Source: Methylobacteriaceae bacterium
GTDB taxonomy: Bacteria; Pseudomonadota; Alphaproteobacteria; Rhizobiales; Beijerinckiaceae
NCBI GenBank assembly: GCA_019247255.1
Contig: JAFAPJ010000439.1
Span: 1-5,079, forward strand
Length of the DNA: 5,079 bases
Direction of reading: 5' to 3'
Shown here piece after piece: positions 1 to 5,076 of this stretch. Made by a program: the position numbers and the translations under genes. Numbering within the stretch: position 1 is the stretch's first letter; the number at the start of each line of letters is the position of its first letter. Below the pieces are notes generated by a model. It was given only the letters and a program-made list of their open reading frames with translations, did no database searches and had not been told where the DNA came from.

Positions 1-641
1 CCCGGGAACGAGCGGTAGTGCCGACTCCAGGACAGGTAATCCATCGTGAGTTTTGGCGCGTCCGCCATCTGCACCAGGAAGATCTTGTCCTTCGGGATGG
101 AGCGGATGGCGCTCAGCTCCGTGCCGCGCGCGAGCGCGTGAAACGAGTCGAGCACGAGGCCGACGGCCGGATGATCCGCCCGGCGCACGACCTCCCAGGC
201 GTCCCGGTAGTCGTTGACGTGCCGGCCCCAGGCGAGCGCCTCGTAGGCGACCCGCTTCCCGCGCGCGGCCGCCCGCTCGCCGAGCTCGCGCAAATCGGCC
301 GCCGCGCGGTCGATCCTGCCGAGGCTGTCCGGCGCGACGTTGGAGCAGATCATCAGGAGGTCGCAGCCGAGCTCGCCCATGGTGTCGAGCTTGCGCTCGG
401 CACGCGCGAAGGCCTTCGCGCGCCGCGGCTCGGGCATGCCCTCGAAGTCGCGGAAGGGCTGGTAGACGCCGATCCGGAGGCCGCGATCCTCGGCCATGCG
501 CCGCACCTCGGCAGGCTTGCCCGGGAAGGACAGGAGATCGTTCTCGAAGATCTCGACGGTCTTGAAGCCGGCCCTCGCGATCGCGGGCAGCTTCTCATCG
601 AGCGTGCCGCTGAGGCACACGGTAGCGATCGCGAGATCCAT
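1..641 (-). CDS. quiC: 3-dehydroshikimate dehydratase, QuiC-type TIM-barrel protein (3' partial)
   Basis: The visible 213 codons match the N-terminal domain of QuiC-type 3-dehydroshikimate dehydratases, which belong to the xylose-isomerase-like TIM-barrel (sugar phosphate isomerase/epimerase) family. These metal-dependent cytoplasmic enzymes convert 3-dehydroshikimate to protocatechuate in quinate/shikimate catabolism. Family motifs seen are IATVCLSGTL (5-14), VEIFENDLL (29-37), QPFRDFEG (61-68), CSNVA (99-103), YEALAWGRHVN (133-143), LDSFH (164-168) and VQMADAP (190-196). E134, D165 and Q191 sit where I recall the metal ligands of Pseudomonas putida QuiC1; the fourth ligand, a Glu near 239, would lie beyond the edge. 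The ATG at 641 gives the expected short N-terminus before the first beta strand; its ribosome site is weak. It lies 47 bases downstream of aroQ and is probably cotranscribed. The open question is whether the missing 3' part ends as a single domain (about 280 residues) or continues into the dioxygenase-like (HPPD-like) domain of the roughly 630-residue pseudomonad forms. General sugar isomerase function is a less likely alternative. Confidence 0.85.
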   Translation of the reverse strand, partial: MDLAIATVCLSGTLDEKLPAIARAGFKTVEIFENDLLSFPGKPAEVRRMAEDRGLRIGVYQPFRDFEGMPEPRRAKAFARAERKLDTMGELGCDLLMICSNVAPDSLGRIDRAAADLRELGERAAARGKRVAYEALAWGRHVNDYRDAWEVVRRADHPAVGLVLDSFHALARGTELSAIRSIPKDKIFLVQMADAPKLTMDYLSWSRHYRSFP

Positions 642-656
642 CCGGCTCTACCGTGC

Positions 657-687
657 GGGCGGGCGCGATCGGGCGGGCCGGCGCGGG
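657..687 (+). other. G-tract cluster in the aroQ-quiC gap (possible G-quadruplex)
   Basis: Five GGG tracts lie at 657-659, 661-663, 671-673, 675-677 and 685-687 on the plus strand. The first four have loops of 1, 7 and 1 bases, meeting the common G3/loop 1-7 definition. The G-rich strand is the template for the leftward operon, so a fold could slow polymerase before quiC. Such clusters arise easily at this GC content. Confidence 0.3.
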
Positions 688-688
688 C

Positions 689-1141
689 TCATGCCCGACG
701 CTCGTCGAGGAGCATCCCGATCGCGTCGATCGCGACGCCGTAGCCTCCCGCGCCGAGCCCCGCGATCACGGCCGTCACCGCGCGCGAGACGAGGGACCGA
801 TGGTAGATCTCCTCCCGGGCGTGGATGTTCGTGATGTGCAGCTCGATCTTCGGCCCGTCATACATCTTGAGCGCGTCGAGGAGCGCGATCGACGTGAAGG
901 AGAACCCGGCCGGATTGACGATGAGCCCGGCCGCGGCGGTCCGGGCCTCGTGGACGGCCTCGACCAGGACGCCCTCGTGGTTGGTCTGGCGGAAGTCGAG
1001 CGCGAGGCCGCGCGCGGCCGCGCGCGCCCGGCAGGCCGCCTCGATCTCGGGGAGCGTCGTGCGCCCGTAGACCTGCGGCTCCCGCTCCCCCAGCAGGTTG
1101 AGGTTCGGGCCGTTCAGGATGAACAGGGTCGGGTCCGCCAT
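689..1141 (-). CDS. aroQ: type II 3-dehydroquinate dehydratase homologue with altered active site
   Basis: This 150-residue protein has the usual length and fold signatures of type II dehydroquinases, which are dodecameric cytoplasmic enzymes converting 3-dehydroquinate to 3-dehydroshikimate. Seen: LNGPNLNLLGEREPQVYG (9-26), with N13, R20 and the catalytic-base Tyr Y25; QTNHEGVLVEAVHEA (52-66); NPAGFSFTSIALLDAL (76-91), with substrate-binding N76; and ELHITNIHAREE (100-111), with E100 and H102. Two substitutions are odd. F82 replaces the His of the usual THTS motif (His81 in the Mycobacterium tuberculosis enzyme), and Y113 replaces the Arg after REEF (Arg112 there). The base and carboxylate-binding core are therefore present, but two substrate-contacting side chains are changed. 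The ATG at 1141 is 39 bases after the ATPase stop, with a weak GAGG ahead of it. Position next to quiC and a transporter points to a catabolic role rather than aromatic amino acid synthesis. The fold assignment is very secure; the exact substrate is less so. Confidence 0.9.
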   Translation of the reverse strand: MADPTLFILNGPNLNLLGEREPQVYGRTTLPEIEAACRARAAARGLALDFRQTNHEGVLVEAVHEARTAAAGLIVNPAGFSFTSIALLDALKMYDGPKIELHITNIHAREEIYHRSLVSRAVTAVIAGLGAGGYGVAIDAIGMLLDERRA

Positions 1142-1153
1142 GGATGCCTCGCG

Positions 1154-1178
1154 GGCCGCGCGCGCCTCGGGCGCGGCC
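1154..1178 (-). other. GC-only stem-loop between ATPase and aroQ
   Basis: Perfect 8-base arms (GGCCGCGC at 1154-1161, GCGCGGCC at 1171-1178) enclose a 9-base loop. The element fills most of the 39-base gap between the ATPase stop and the aroQ start. No T-run follows on the transcribed strand, so it does not look like a strong intrinsic terminator. It could mark an mRNA processing or stability boundary separating transporter from enzyme expression. In DNA this GC-rich, chance is a real alternative. Confidence 0.35.
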
Positions 1179-1180
1179 GG

Positions 1181-1951
1181 TCAGTGATGGGCCAGGATCT
1201 CGCCCAGGAACGCCCGGGCGCGTGGGTGCCGGGGCGTCCGGAAGAAGGCGTCGGGCGTCGCCTCCTCCAGGATCTCGCCCTCCGCCATGAAGATCACGCG
1301 GTCCGCGACCTGACGGGCAAAGCCCATCTCGTGCGTGACGCACACCATCGTCATGCCGTCGCGCGCGAGGCCGATCATGGTGTCCAGCACTTCCTTGACC
1401 ATCTCGGGGTCCAGCGCGGAGGTCGGCTCGTCGAAGAGCATCACCTTCGGCTCCATGCAGAGCGCGCGCGCGATCGCGACGCGCTGCTGCTGACCGCCCG
1501 AGAGCTGGGCCGGATACTTCCCGGCCTGCTCGCCGATGCGGACGCGATCGAGATACGTGCGGGCCGTCGCCTCGGCCTCGGCCCGGCTCGCCTTGCGGAC
1601 CCGCATCGGCGCCAGGATACAGTTCTCGAGCACCGTCTTGTGCGGGAAGAGGTTGAAGCTCTGGAACACCATCCCGACCTCGCGCCGGACGGCGTCGACC
1701 GCCTGGGCGCTGTCGTCGAGCGCGATCCCGTCCACCACGATGCGGCCTTGCTGCACCGTCTCGAGGCGGTTGATGCAGCGGATGAGCGTCGACTTGCCCG
1801 AGCCCGAAGGGCCGCAGAGCACGATCTTCTCGCCGCGCCTGACCTGAAGATCGACGCTCTTCAGGGCATGGAAGCTGCCGTACCACTTGTCGACGCCCGT
1901 CATGGAGATGAGGGCGTCGCCCGGGTCGGGCGGGCTGAGGCTCGCGCTCAC
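1181..1951 (-). CDS. PAAT-family ABC transporter ATP-binding protein
   Basis: This is the ATPase subunit of a GlnQ/HisP-type importer, powering uptake at the inner face of the cytoplasmic membrane. With the GTG start at 1951 it is 256 residues. In order: A-loop Y24, Walker [10 protein letters not shown] (47-55), Q-loop with Q97 in [13 protein letters not shown] signature LSGGQ (150-154), Walker B VMLFDE (170-175), D-loop SALD (178-181) and switch His H207. [11 protein letters not shown] (100-110) after the Q-loop is typical of the amino-acid-importer subfamily. All catalytic motifs are intact. The GTG start lies 14 bases after the binding-protein stop and avoids overlap. The ATG at 1903 would give 240 residues, the classic GlnQ length, and is a realistic alternative; neither has a convincing Shine-Dalgarno. 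It is cotranscribed with the binding protein and both permeases, completing the importer. Confidence 0.92.
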   Translation of the reverse strand: MSASLSPPDPGDALISMTGVDKWYGSFHALKSVDLQVRRGEKIVLCGPSGSGKSTLIRCINRLETVQQGRIVVDGIALDDSAQAVDAVRREVGMVFQSFNLFPHKTVLENCILAPMRVRKASRAEAEATARTYLDRVRIGEQAGKYPAQLSGGQQQRVAIARALCMEPKVMLFDEPTSALDPEMVKEVLDTMIGLARDGMTMVCVTHEMGFARQVADRVIFMAEGEILEEATPDAFFRTPRHPRARAFLGEILAHH

Positions 1952-1965
1952 GACGGCTCGGTCGG

Positions 1966-2799
1966 TCAGCTGGCCGTGAAGGGCACGCCCTCGATGCGCT
2001 CGGGCATCGGCGGCTGGTCGGCCTTCATCCACTTGTCGGTGATCTTCTTCAGCTCGCCGTTCACCTTGATCTCGTCGATGAAGCCGTTGATGAACGCGTT
2101 CATCTCCCTCTCGCCGAGCCGGGTGCAGGCGCCGTTGTAGATGTTGGAGAAGACGAGCTTCTGCTCGTAGATTCCGGGCTTCGCCTCCTCCAGCCGGCGG
2201 ATGTAGAAGATGTTGCCGCCGACCGCCTGCGCCTGGCCGGAGACAACCGCCTGGATGGAGGCCGCGTCGCCGTCGAGCCGCAGGATGTTCGTGCCGGCGG
2301 GCGCGTTCTTGGTCACCTCCGTGTCCTGCGCGGCCGCGCGCGCCACCGCGATCGTCACCTTGCCCATGTCGGCGTTCGACTTGATCTCGAGCGTCTTCGG
2401 CGCCAGCAGTACGATCTGGTTGGCGACGTAGGGCTTCGAGAACTGCACGGCCTTGGCGCGGTCCGGGAACATCGCCATCGTGGCGAAGAGCACGTCGACG
2501 CGGCCCGAGGCCAAAGCCGGTATGCGGTTCGCCACCTCGAGCGGCATGAACTGCACGGGCACGCCGAGCTTCTTGCCGAAGAGCTCGCCGATATCGGCGT
2601 CGATGCCCTCCTGCTTGCCGGCGCTGTTGACGTAGCCCCAGGGCGGGTTGTCGCCCTGGATCCCGATGAGGACGCGCCCGCGCTTCTTGATCTCGTCCGG
2701 CGTGACCGCGAAGGCGCGCGTCACGAGCGCGGGTGTCGCGAGCGCGGCGCCGCCCAGCGCGAGCAGGCTCCGGCGGCTCAAGGTCGTGGCGTCGGTCAT
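1966..2799 (-). CDS. periplasmic substrate-binding protein of PAAT-type importer (SBP_bac_3)
   Basis: This 277-residue precursor is the ligand receptor of the importer encoded around it. Residues 1-31 form a signal peptide with a Tat-like twin-arginine motif (LSRRSLL, 7-13), a hydrophobic stretch of Ala/Leu/Gly and a probable cut after AFA (29-31). The mature part follows the amino-acid-binding fold: [15 protein letters not shown] (42-56), [15 protein letters not shown] (65-79), [12 protein letters not shown] (92-103), and [13 protein letters not shown] (112-124). R114 aligns with the ligand-carboxylate Arg of HisJ (Arg77). A109, F111 and N196 stand where HisJ-like proteins have Ser/Thr and Asp residues that hold the alpha-amino group, so a non-amino-acid ligand is likely. 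The ATG at 2799 is chosen because AGGGAG lies 8 bases upstream. An in-frame ATG at 2844 overlaps the permease stop (ATGA) and would add 15 residues, but lacks a ribosome site. Confidence 0.92.
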   Translation of the reverse strand: MTDATTLSRRSLLALGGAALATPALVTRAFAVTPDEIKKRGRVLIGIQGDNPPWGYVNSAGKQEGIDADIGELFGKKLGVPVQFMPLEVANRIPALASGRVDVLFATMAMFPDRAKAVQFSKPYVANQIVLLAPKTLEIKSNADMGKVTIAVARAAAQDTEVTKNAPAGTNILRLDGDAASIQAVVSGQAQAVGGNIFYIRRLEEAKPGIYEQKLVFSNIYNGACTRLGEREMNAFINGFIDEIKVNGELKKITDKWMKADQPPMPERIEGVPFTAS

Positions 2800-2807
2800 C
2801 GGCGTTT

Positions 2808-2813
2808 CTCCCT
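2808..2813 (-). promoter_or_regulatory. Shine-Dalgarno deciding the binding-protein start
   Basis: On the minus strand AGGGAG precedes the ATG at 2799 by 8 bases. The longer in-frame alternative at 2844 has nothing comparable, so this site decides the start. The same CAGGGAG core precedes the TTG start of the first permease gene. Confidence 0.6.
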
Positions 2814-2840
2814 GTCGGTTGTCGTCATGCCGCTTCTTCG

Positions 2841-3482
2841 TCATCGCGTCGGCGCGGCGAGCCGACGTTCGAGCCAGGAGCCGACGAGCGACAGGGGAAA
2901 GCAGAGCGCGAAATACATCGCGCCCACGATCCCGAAGACGACGAGCGGCTTGAAGATCTGGTTGGAGACGATCGCGCCCGCCCGCGCCAGCTCGGTGAAG
3001 CCGACGATGGAGGCGAGCGACGTGCCCTTGATGAGCTGGACGAGGTAGCCGACGGTCGCGGGCAGCGAGATCCGGAAGGCCTGCGGCAGCACGATATCCA
3101 CCATGCGAGACGCGTAGCCGAGGCTGAGCGCGCGGGCGGCCTCGACCTGCCCCCGCGGGACGGCCTCGATCGAGCCGCGCCAGATGTCGCCGAGGAATGC
3201 GCTCGCGTTCAGCGTGAAGCCGATCGCGACGGCCTGCCAAGGATCGAGCTGCAGCCCCACGAGCGCGAGGCCGTAATAGGTCACGAAGAGCTGCATCAGG
3301 AGCGGCGTCCCCTGGAACAGCGCGATGTAGGCGGCGGTGCCGCGCGCGAGCGCCGTCCGCTCCGACGTGCGGGCGAGCGCGACCAGGAGGCCGGCGATCC
3401 CGCCGCCCAGGAAGCCGATCGCGGACAGCGCGAGCGTCCACTTCAGACCCTGGAGGAGGAACAAGAGCTCGGGGATGCCCAT
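2841..3482 (-). CDS. PAAT-family ABC transporter permease (HisM/GlnP-like), second in operon
   Basis: This 213-residue inner-membrane protein forms half of the transport channel together with the upstream permease. Hydrophobic segments lie at about 14-37, 50-76, 83-100, 138-160 and 180-203, giving the five-helix pattern usual for the family. The motif QGTPLLMQLF (57-66) matches the RGTPLLVQ signature of polar amino acid permeases, with Gln in place of the usual Arg. The cytoplasmic EAA loop that docks to the ATPase is GQVEAARALSLG (111-122), with the key Gly at 122. The ATG at 3482 is 7 bases after the stop of the upstream permease, so translational coupling is likely. The TGA at its end overlaps a possible ATG of the binding-protein frame. 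Length and motifs are normal; nothing suggests truncation. Confidence 0.92.
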   Translation of the reverse strand: MGIPELLFLLQGLKWTLALSAIGFLGGGIAGLLVALARTSERTALARGTAAYIALFQGTPLLMQLFVTYYGLALVGLQLDPWQAVAIGFTLNASAFLGDIWRGSIEAVPRGQVEAARALSLGYASRMVDIVLPQAFRISLPATVGYLVQLIKGTSLASIVGFTELARAGAIVSNQIFKPLVVFGIVGAMYFALCFPLSLVGSWLERRLAAPTR

Positions 3483-3489
3483 GCGGCGC

Positions 3490-4158
3490 CTACTTCACCG
3501 GATAACTGAAGTAGCGCCACGCCATGAGCGCGAAGAGGCGCATGACGAGCCACGAGATCAGGAGGTAGAGGAGCGTGATCGTGCCGTAGACCTCGAAGCT
3601 GCGGAAGGACTCGTTCTCGATGAGCTTGGCGACCGAGGTCAGCTCGTAGGCGGCGATCGCTGACGCGATGCTCGTCGTCAGCGTCAGCATGACGAACTGG
3701 CCGGTGAGCGAGGGGAACACCGCGCGCAGCGCCGGACGGAGCACGACGAAGCGGAAGACGTCCCGCTTGTGCAATCCGAGGGCGAGCCCGGCCTCGACCT
3801 GGCCCTTGGGAACCGCGCCGACGCCGCCCCGGATGATCTCGATCGCGTAGGCGCCCCCGTTGAGCCCGAGCGCGATGATCGCGGTCGGCGTCGGCGGCAG
3901 CCGCAGCCCGGCGAGCGGCAGGGCGAAGAACACGAAGTAGATCTGGACGAGGAACGGAGTGTTCCGGATCACCTCGACGAAAGCGATGACGAGCCAGCGC
4001 AGGGCCGGAACCGGCGAGCTGCGCAGAGCGACGCCCCCGATCCCGATCGCGAGCGCGATGACCATGCCGGCCGCGGCGAGGAACAGCGTTCCCGCGCAGC
4101 CGCGCAGCAGGTCCGGGAAGCCCGCGAGGACGGGCCCGAAATCAAGCGAATAGCTCAA
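3490..4158 (-). CDS. PAAT-family ABC transporter permease (HisQ/GlnP-like), first gene of the operon, TTG start
   Basis: This 222-residue protein is the other half of the heterodimeric membrane channel. Hydrophobic segments are at about 20-45, 52-84, 92-109, 145-170 and 190-212. The family motif IRNTPFLVQIYF (64-75) and the EAA loop GQVEAGLALGLH (119-130) are clear, the latter with Gly in place of the third motif Ala. The only reasonable start is TTG at 4158: reading upstream in frame to the stop at 4242-4240 there is no ATG, GTG or other TTG. The TTG is backed by AGGGAG about 5 bases upstream, and residues 1-13 before the first helix look right for the family. A TTG start on the first gene of a transporter operon may limit translation. 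A stem-loop sits just before the Shine-Dalgarno (4170-4190). Confidence 0.92.
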   Translation of the reverse strand: MSYSLDFGPVLAGFPDLLRGCAGTLFLAAAGMVIALAIGIGGVALRSSPVPALRWLVIAFVEVIRNTPFLVQIYFVFFALPLAGLRLPPTPTAIIALGLNGGAYAIEIIRGGVGAVPKGQVEAGLALGLHKRDVFRFVVLRPALRAVFPSLTGQFVMLTLTTSIASAIAAYELTSVAKLIENESFRSFEVYGTITLLYLLISWLVMRLFALMAWRYFSYPVK

Positions 4159-4163
4159 CGGCG

Positions 4164-4169
4164 CTCCCT
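4164..4169 (-). promoter_or_regulatory. Shine-Dalgarno supporting the TTG start of the first permease
   Basis: AGGGAG on the minus strand lies 5 bases before the TTG at 4158. It is the only good ribosome site in the leader and supports the unusual start codon. Its 5' edge abuts the arm of the stem-loop at 4170-4190, so folding of that stem could affect access. Confidence 0.6.
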
Positions 4170-4190
4170 GCGGACCCGCGAGAGGTCCGC
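4170..4190 (-). promoter_or_regulatory. stem-loop in the transporter leader, directly before the ribosome site
   Basis: Perfect 7-base arms (GCGGACC at 4170-4176, GGTCCGC at 4184-4190) flank a 7-base loop. In the leftward mRNA the stem ends at the base next to AGGGAG. It could hold the ribosome site accessible or block it, or protect the 5' end of the message. The repeat is seen directly; the function is inference. Confidence 0.45.
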
Positions 4191-4199
4191 GCCGGTTCG

Positions 4200-4213
4200 G
4201 CCGGTTGACCGGC
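4200..4213. promoter_or_regulatory. inverted repeat GCCGGT-TG-ACCGGC, possible operator
   Basis: Six-base arms around a two-base centre make a 14-base inverted repeat. The left half, GCCGGTT, also occurs as a direct copy at 4191-4197, so two or three half-sites are arranged close together. The plus-strand TTGACC at 4205-4210 within it resembles a -35 element for the regulator gene, with a poor TTATGT/GGTTAT match further downstream at non-ideal spacing. It could be an operator, a promoter part, or chance in GC-rich DNA. Confidence 0.35.
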
Positions 4214-4237
4214 TTCAGCTTTGCCCGATGGTTATGT

Positions 4238-4252
4238 GATCATCCGATGATC
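4238..4252. promoter_or_regulatory. perfect palindrome GATCATC-C-GATGATC, likely GntR operator
   Basis: Seven-base arms with a single central base form a perfect inverted repeat in the divergent promoter region between the transporter operon and the GntR-family gene. GntR/FCD dimers bind short, odd- or even-centred palindromes of this size near their own genes, so this is the best operator candidate. On the minus strand it falls between a possible -35 (TTGCGG, 4257-4252) and a weak -10 (CATAAC, 4236-4231; spacing of 15 is short), which would suit repression of the transporter operon. The palindrome is clear; the promoter boxes are weak. Confidence 0.55.
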
Positions 4253-4291
4253 CGCAAGCTGTTCGAGATTGTGTTCGGCATCCGAGAGTGT

Positions 4292-4304
4292 ATGGCTTAG
4301 CCAT
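4292..4304. promoter_or_regulatory. palindrome ATGGCT-T-AGCCAT over the regulator start codon
   Basis: Perfect 6-base arms around one base, ending inside the ATG at 4303-4305. Its left arm contains an out-of-frame ATG followed directly by GCT TAG, giving a two-codon minimal reading frame just ahead of the gene. It could be an autoregulatory operator or a small mRNA hairpin reducing initiation. Its half-site differs from that of the palindrome at 4238-4252, so the same protein need not bind both. Confidence 0.35.
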
Positions 4305-5076
4305 GGCTGAGCATCTGGACGCGATCGGCGGGTCGGGCGGAGGCGAGACCGTCGGCTCCGCGATCTATGGCCGCCTCCGGTCGGACATCCTGTTCGGCCA
4401 TCTCGCGCCCGGTCAGCGGCTGCGGCTCGACGAGGCGAGCCGCCGCTACGGCGCGAGCGTCGGGACCATGCGGGAATCGCTGAGCCGGCTCGCCTCCGAA
4501 GGTCTCGTCGTGGCGGAGGGCCAGCGCGGCTTCGAGGTCGCGCCGGCGTCGCCCGCCGAGTTCCGTGAGGTGGCCGAGCTGCGCCTGCTGCTCGAGGGGC
4601 ATGCGCTCGGCTTGTCCTTCGCGACAGGGGACCTCGAATGGGAGGGACGGGTCGTCGCCGCGCACCACAAGCTCGCGGTCCTGGAGAGCCGGATGCTCTC
4701 GGGGCAGGATGACGACCTCGCGTCTCTCCGCCAGTATGACCGCGCCTTCCACCGCGCGCTCATCTCGGCCTGCGGGTCGCGCGTGCTCGCGGAGACCTAC
4801 GCGTCGGTCCACGACCGGTATTTCCGCTATCTCACCCTCGCGGTGACCTTCCGGGGCGAGGTCTCGGTGCGCGAGCATGCCGAGCTGCTCGATTGCGCGC
4901 TGACCCGGGACGCGCCGCGCGCCGCGGACATCCTCAAGCGGCATATCGGCAGCTGCCTCGATTACGCGACCGTCGACGGCGCCTCGGACTGGGCGCCCGG
5001 TCAGCCGCTCACGACGGCGCCCCGCCCGCCCGGCAAGGCGCGGCCGCGCCGGCGCGCCGCCGCGTCCTCGTCCTGA
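4303..5076 (+). CDS. GntR-family transcriptional regulator, FCD (FadR-like) subfamily
   Basis: This 257-residue cytoplasmic DNA-binding protein is transcribed away from the transporter operon and probably controls it. Residues 15-80 form the winged helix: IYGRLRSDILFGHLAPGQRL (21-40), the recognition region ASVGTMRESLSRLASEGLV (51-69) and the wing GQRGFEVAP (73-81). Residues from about 84 to 222 form the FCD all-helical ligand domain, with EVAELRLLLEGHAL (89-102). The four expected metal or ligand residues are D146 and H150 (YDRAFH), H192 (REHAELL) and H214 (KRHIG). Such domains commonly bind small carboxylates through a metal, which suits a quinate or shikimate pathway effector (inference). 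A basic, Pro/Ala-rich tail (about 229-257, with RPRRR) is unusual and probably disordered. The ATG at 4303 is preferred; a GTG at 4288 would add five residues. Neither has a good ribosome site. Confidence 0.88.
   Translation: MAEHLDAIGGSGGGETVGSAIYGRLRSDILFGHLAPGQRLRLDEASRRYGASVGTMRESLSRLASEGLVVAEGQRGFEVAPASPAEFREVAELRLLLEGHALGLSFATGDLEWEGRVVAAHHKLAVLESRMLSGQDDDLASLRQYDRAFHRALISACGSRVLAETYASVHDRYFRYLTLAVTFRGEVSVREHAELLDCALTRDAPRAADILKRHIGSCLDYATVDGASDWAPGQPLTTAPRPPGKARPRRRAAASSS

Noticed and set aside
18..743. A 241-codon plus-strand open frame
   Set aside because: It is antisense to quiC and the aroQ end. The minus strand gives clear family motifs; this frame gives none.
858..1886. A 342-codon minus-strand open frame
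   Set aside because: Out of frame with both aroQ and the ATPase; Arg/Gly/Pro-rich shadow translation.
653..2140. A 495-codon plus-strand open frame
   Set aside because: It runs antisense through aroQ and the ATPase, whose motifs are intact. Its composition is Arg/Asp/Glu/Leu-rich with no recognisable domain, as expected for a complementary-frame shadow in GC-rich DNA.
2800..3441. Upstream in-frame extension of the binding-protein frame into permease B (to 491 codons)
   Set aside because: The extension is Arg/Ala-rich shadow of the permease; the signal peptide and ribosome site place the true start at 2799 (or at most 2844).
2733..3509. A 258-codon plus-strand open frame
   Set aside because: Antisense to permease B and the binding-protein start, low-complexity charged translation, no ribosome site or domain.
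3769..4239. A 156-codon plus-strand open frame
   Set aside because: Antisense to permease A, highly charged and low in complexity, no domain.
4275..4285. Short inverted repeat TCGG-CAT-CCGA upstream of the regulator
   Set aside because: Four-base arms are too short to separate from chance in this composition.
4288..4302. GTG start for the regulator
   Set aside because: Adds only five residues with no better ribosome site than ATG 4303; kept as an alternative rather than as the main call.
4297..4944. A 215-codon minus-strand open frame opposite the GntR gene
   Set aside because: Shadow of the regulator; the plus strand encodes the clear winged helix and FCD domain.
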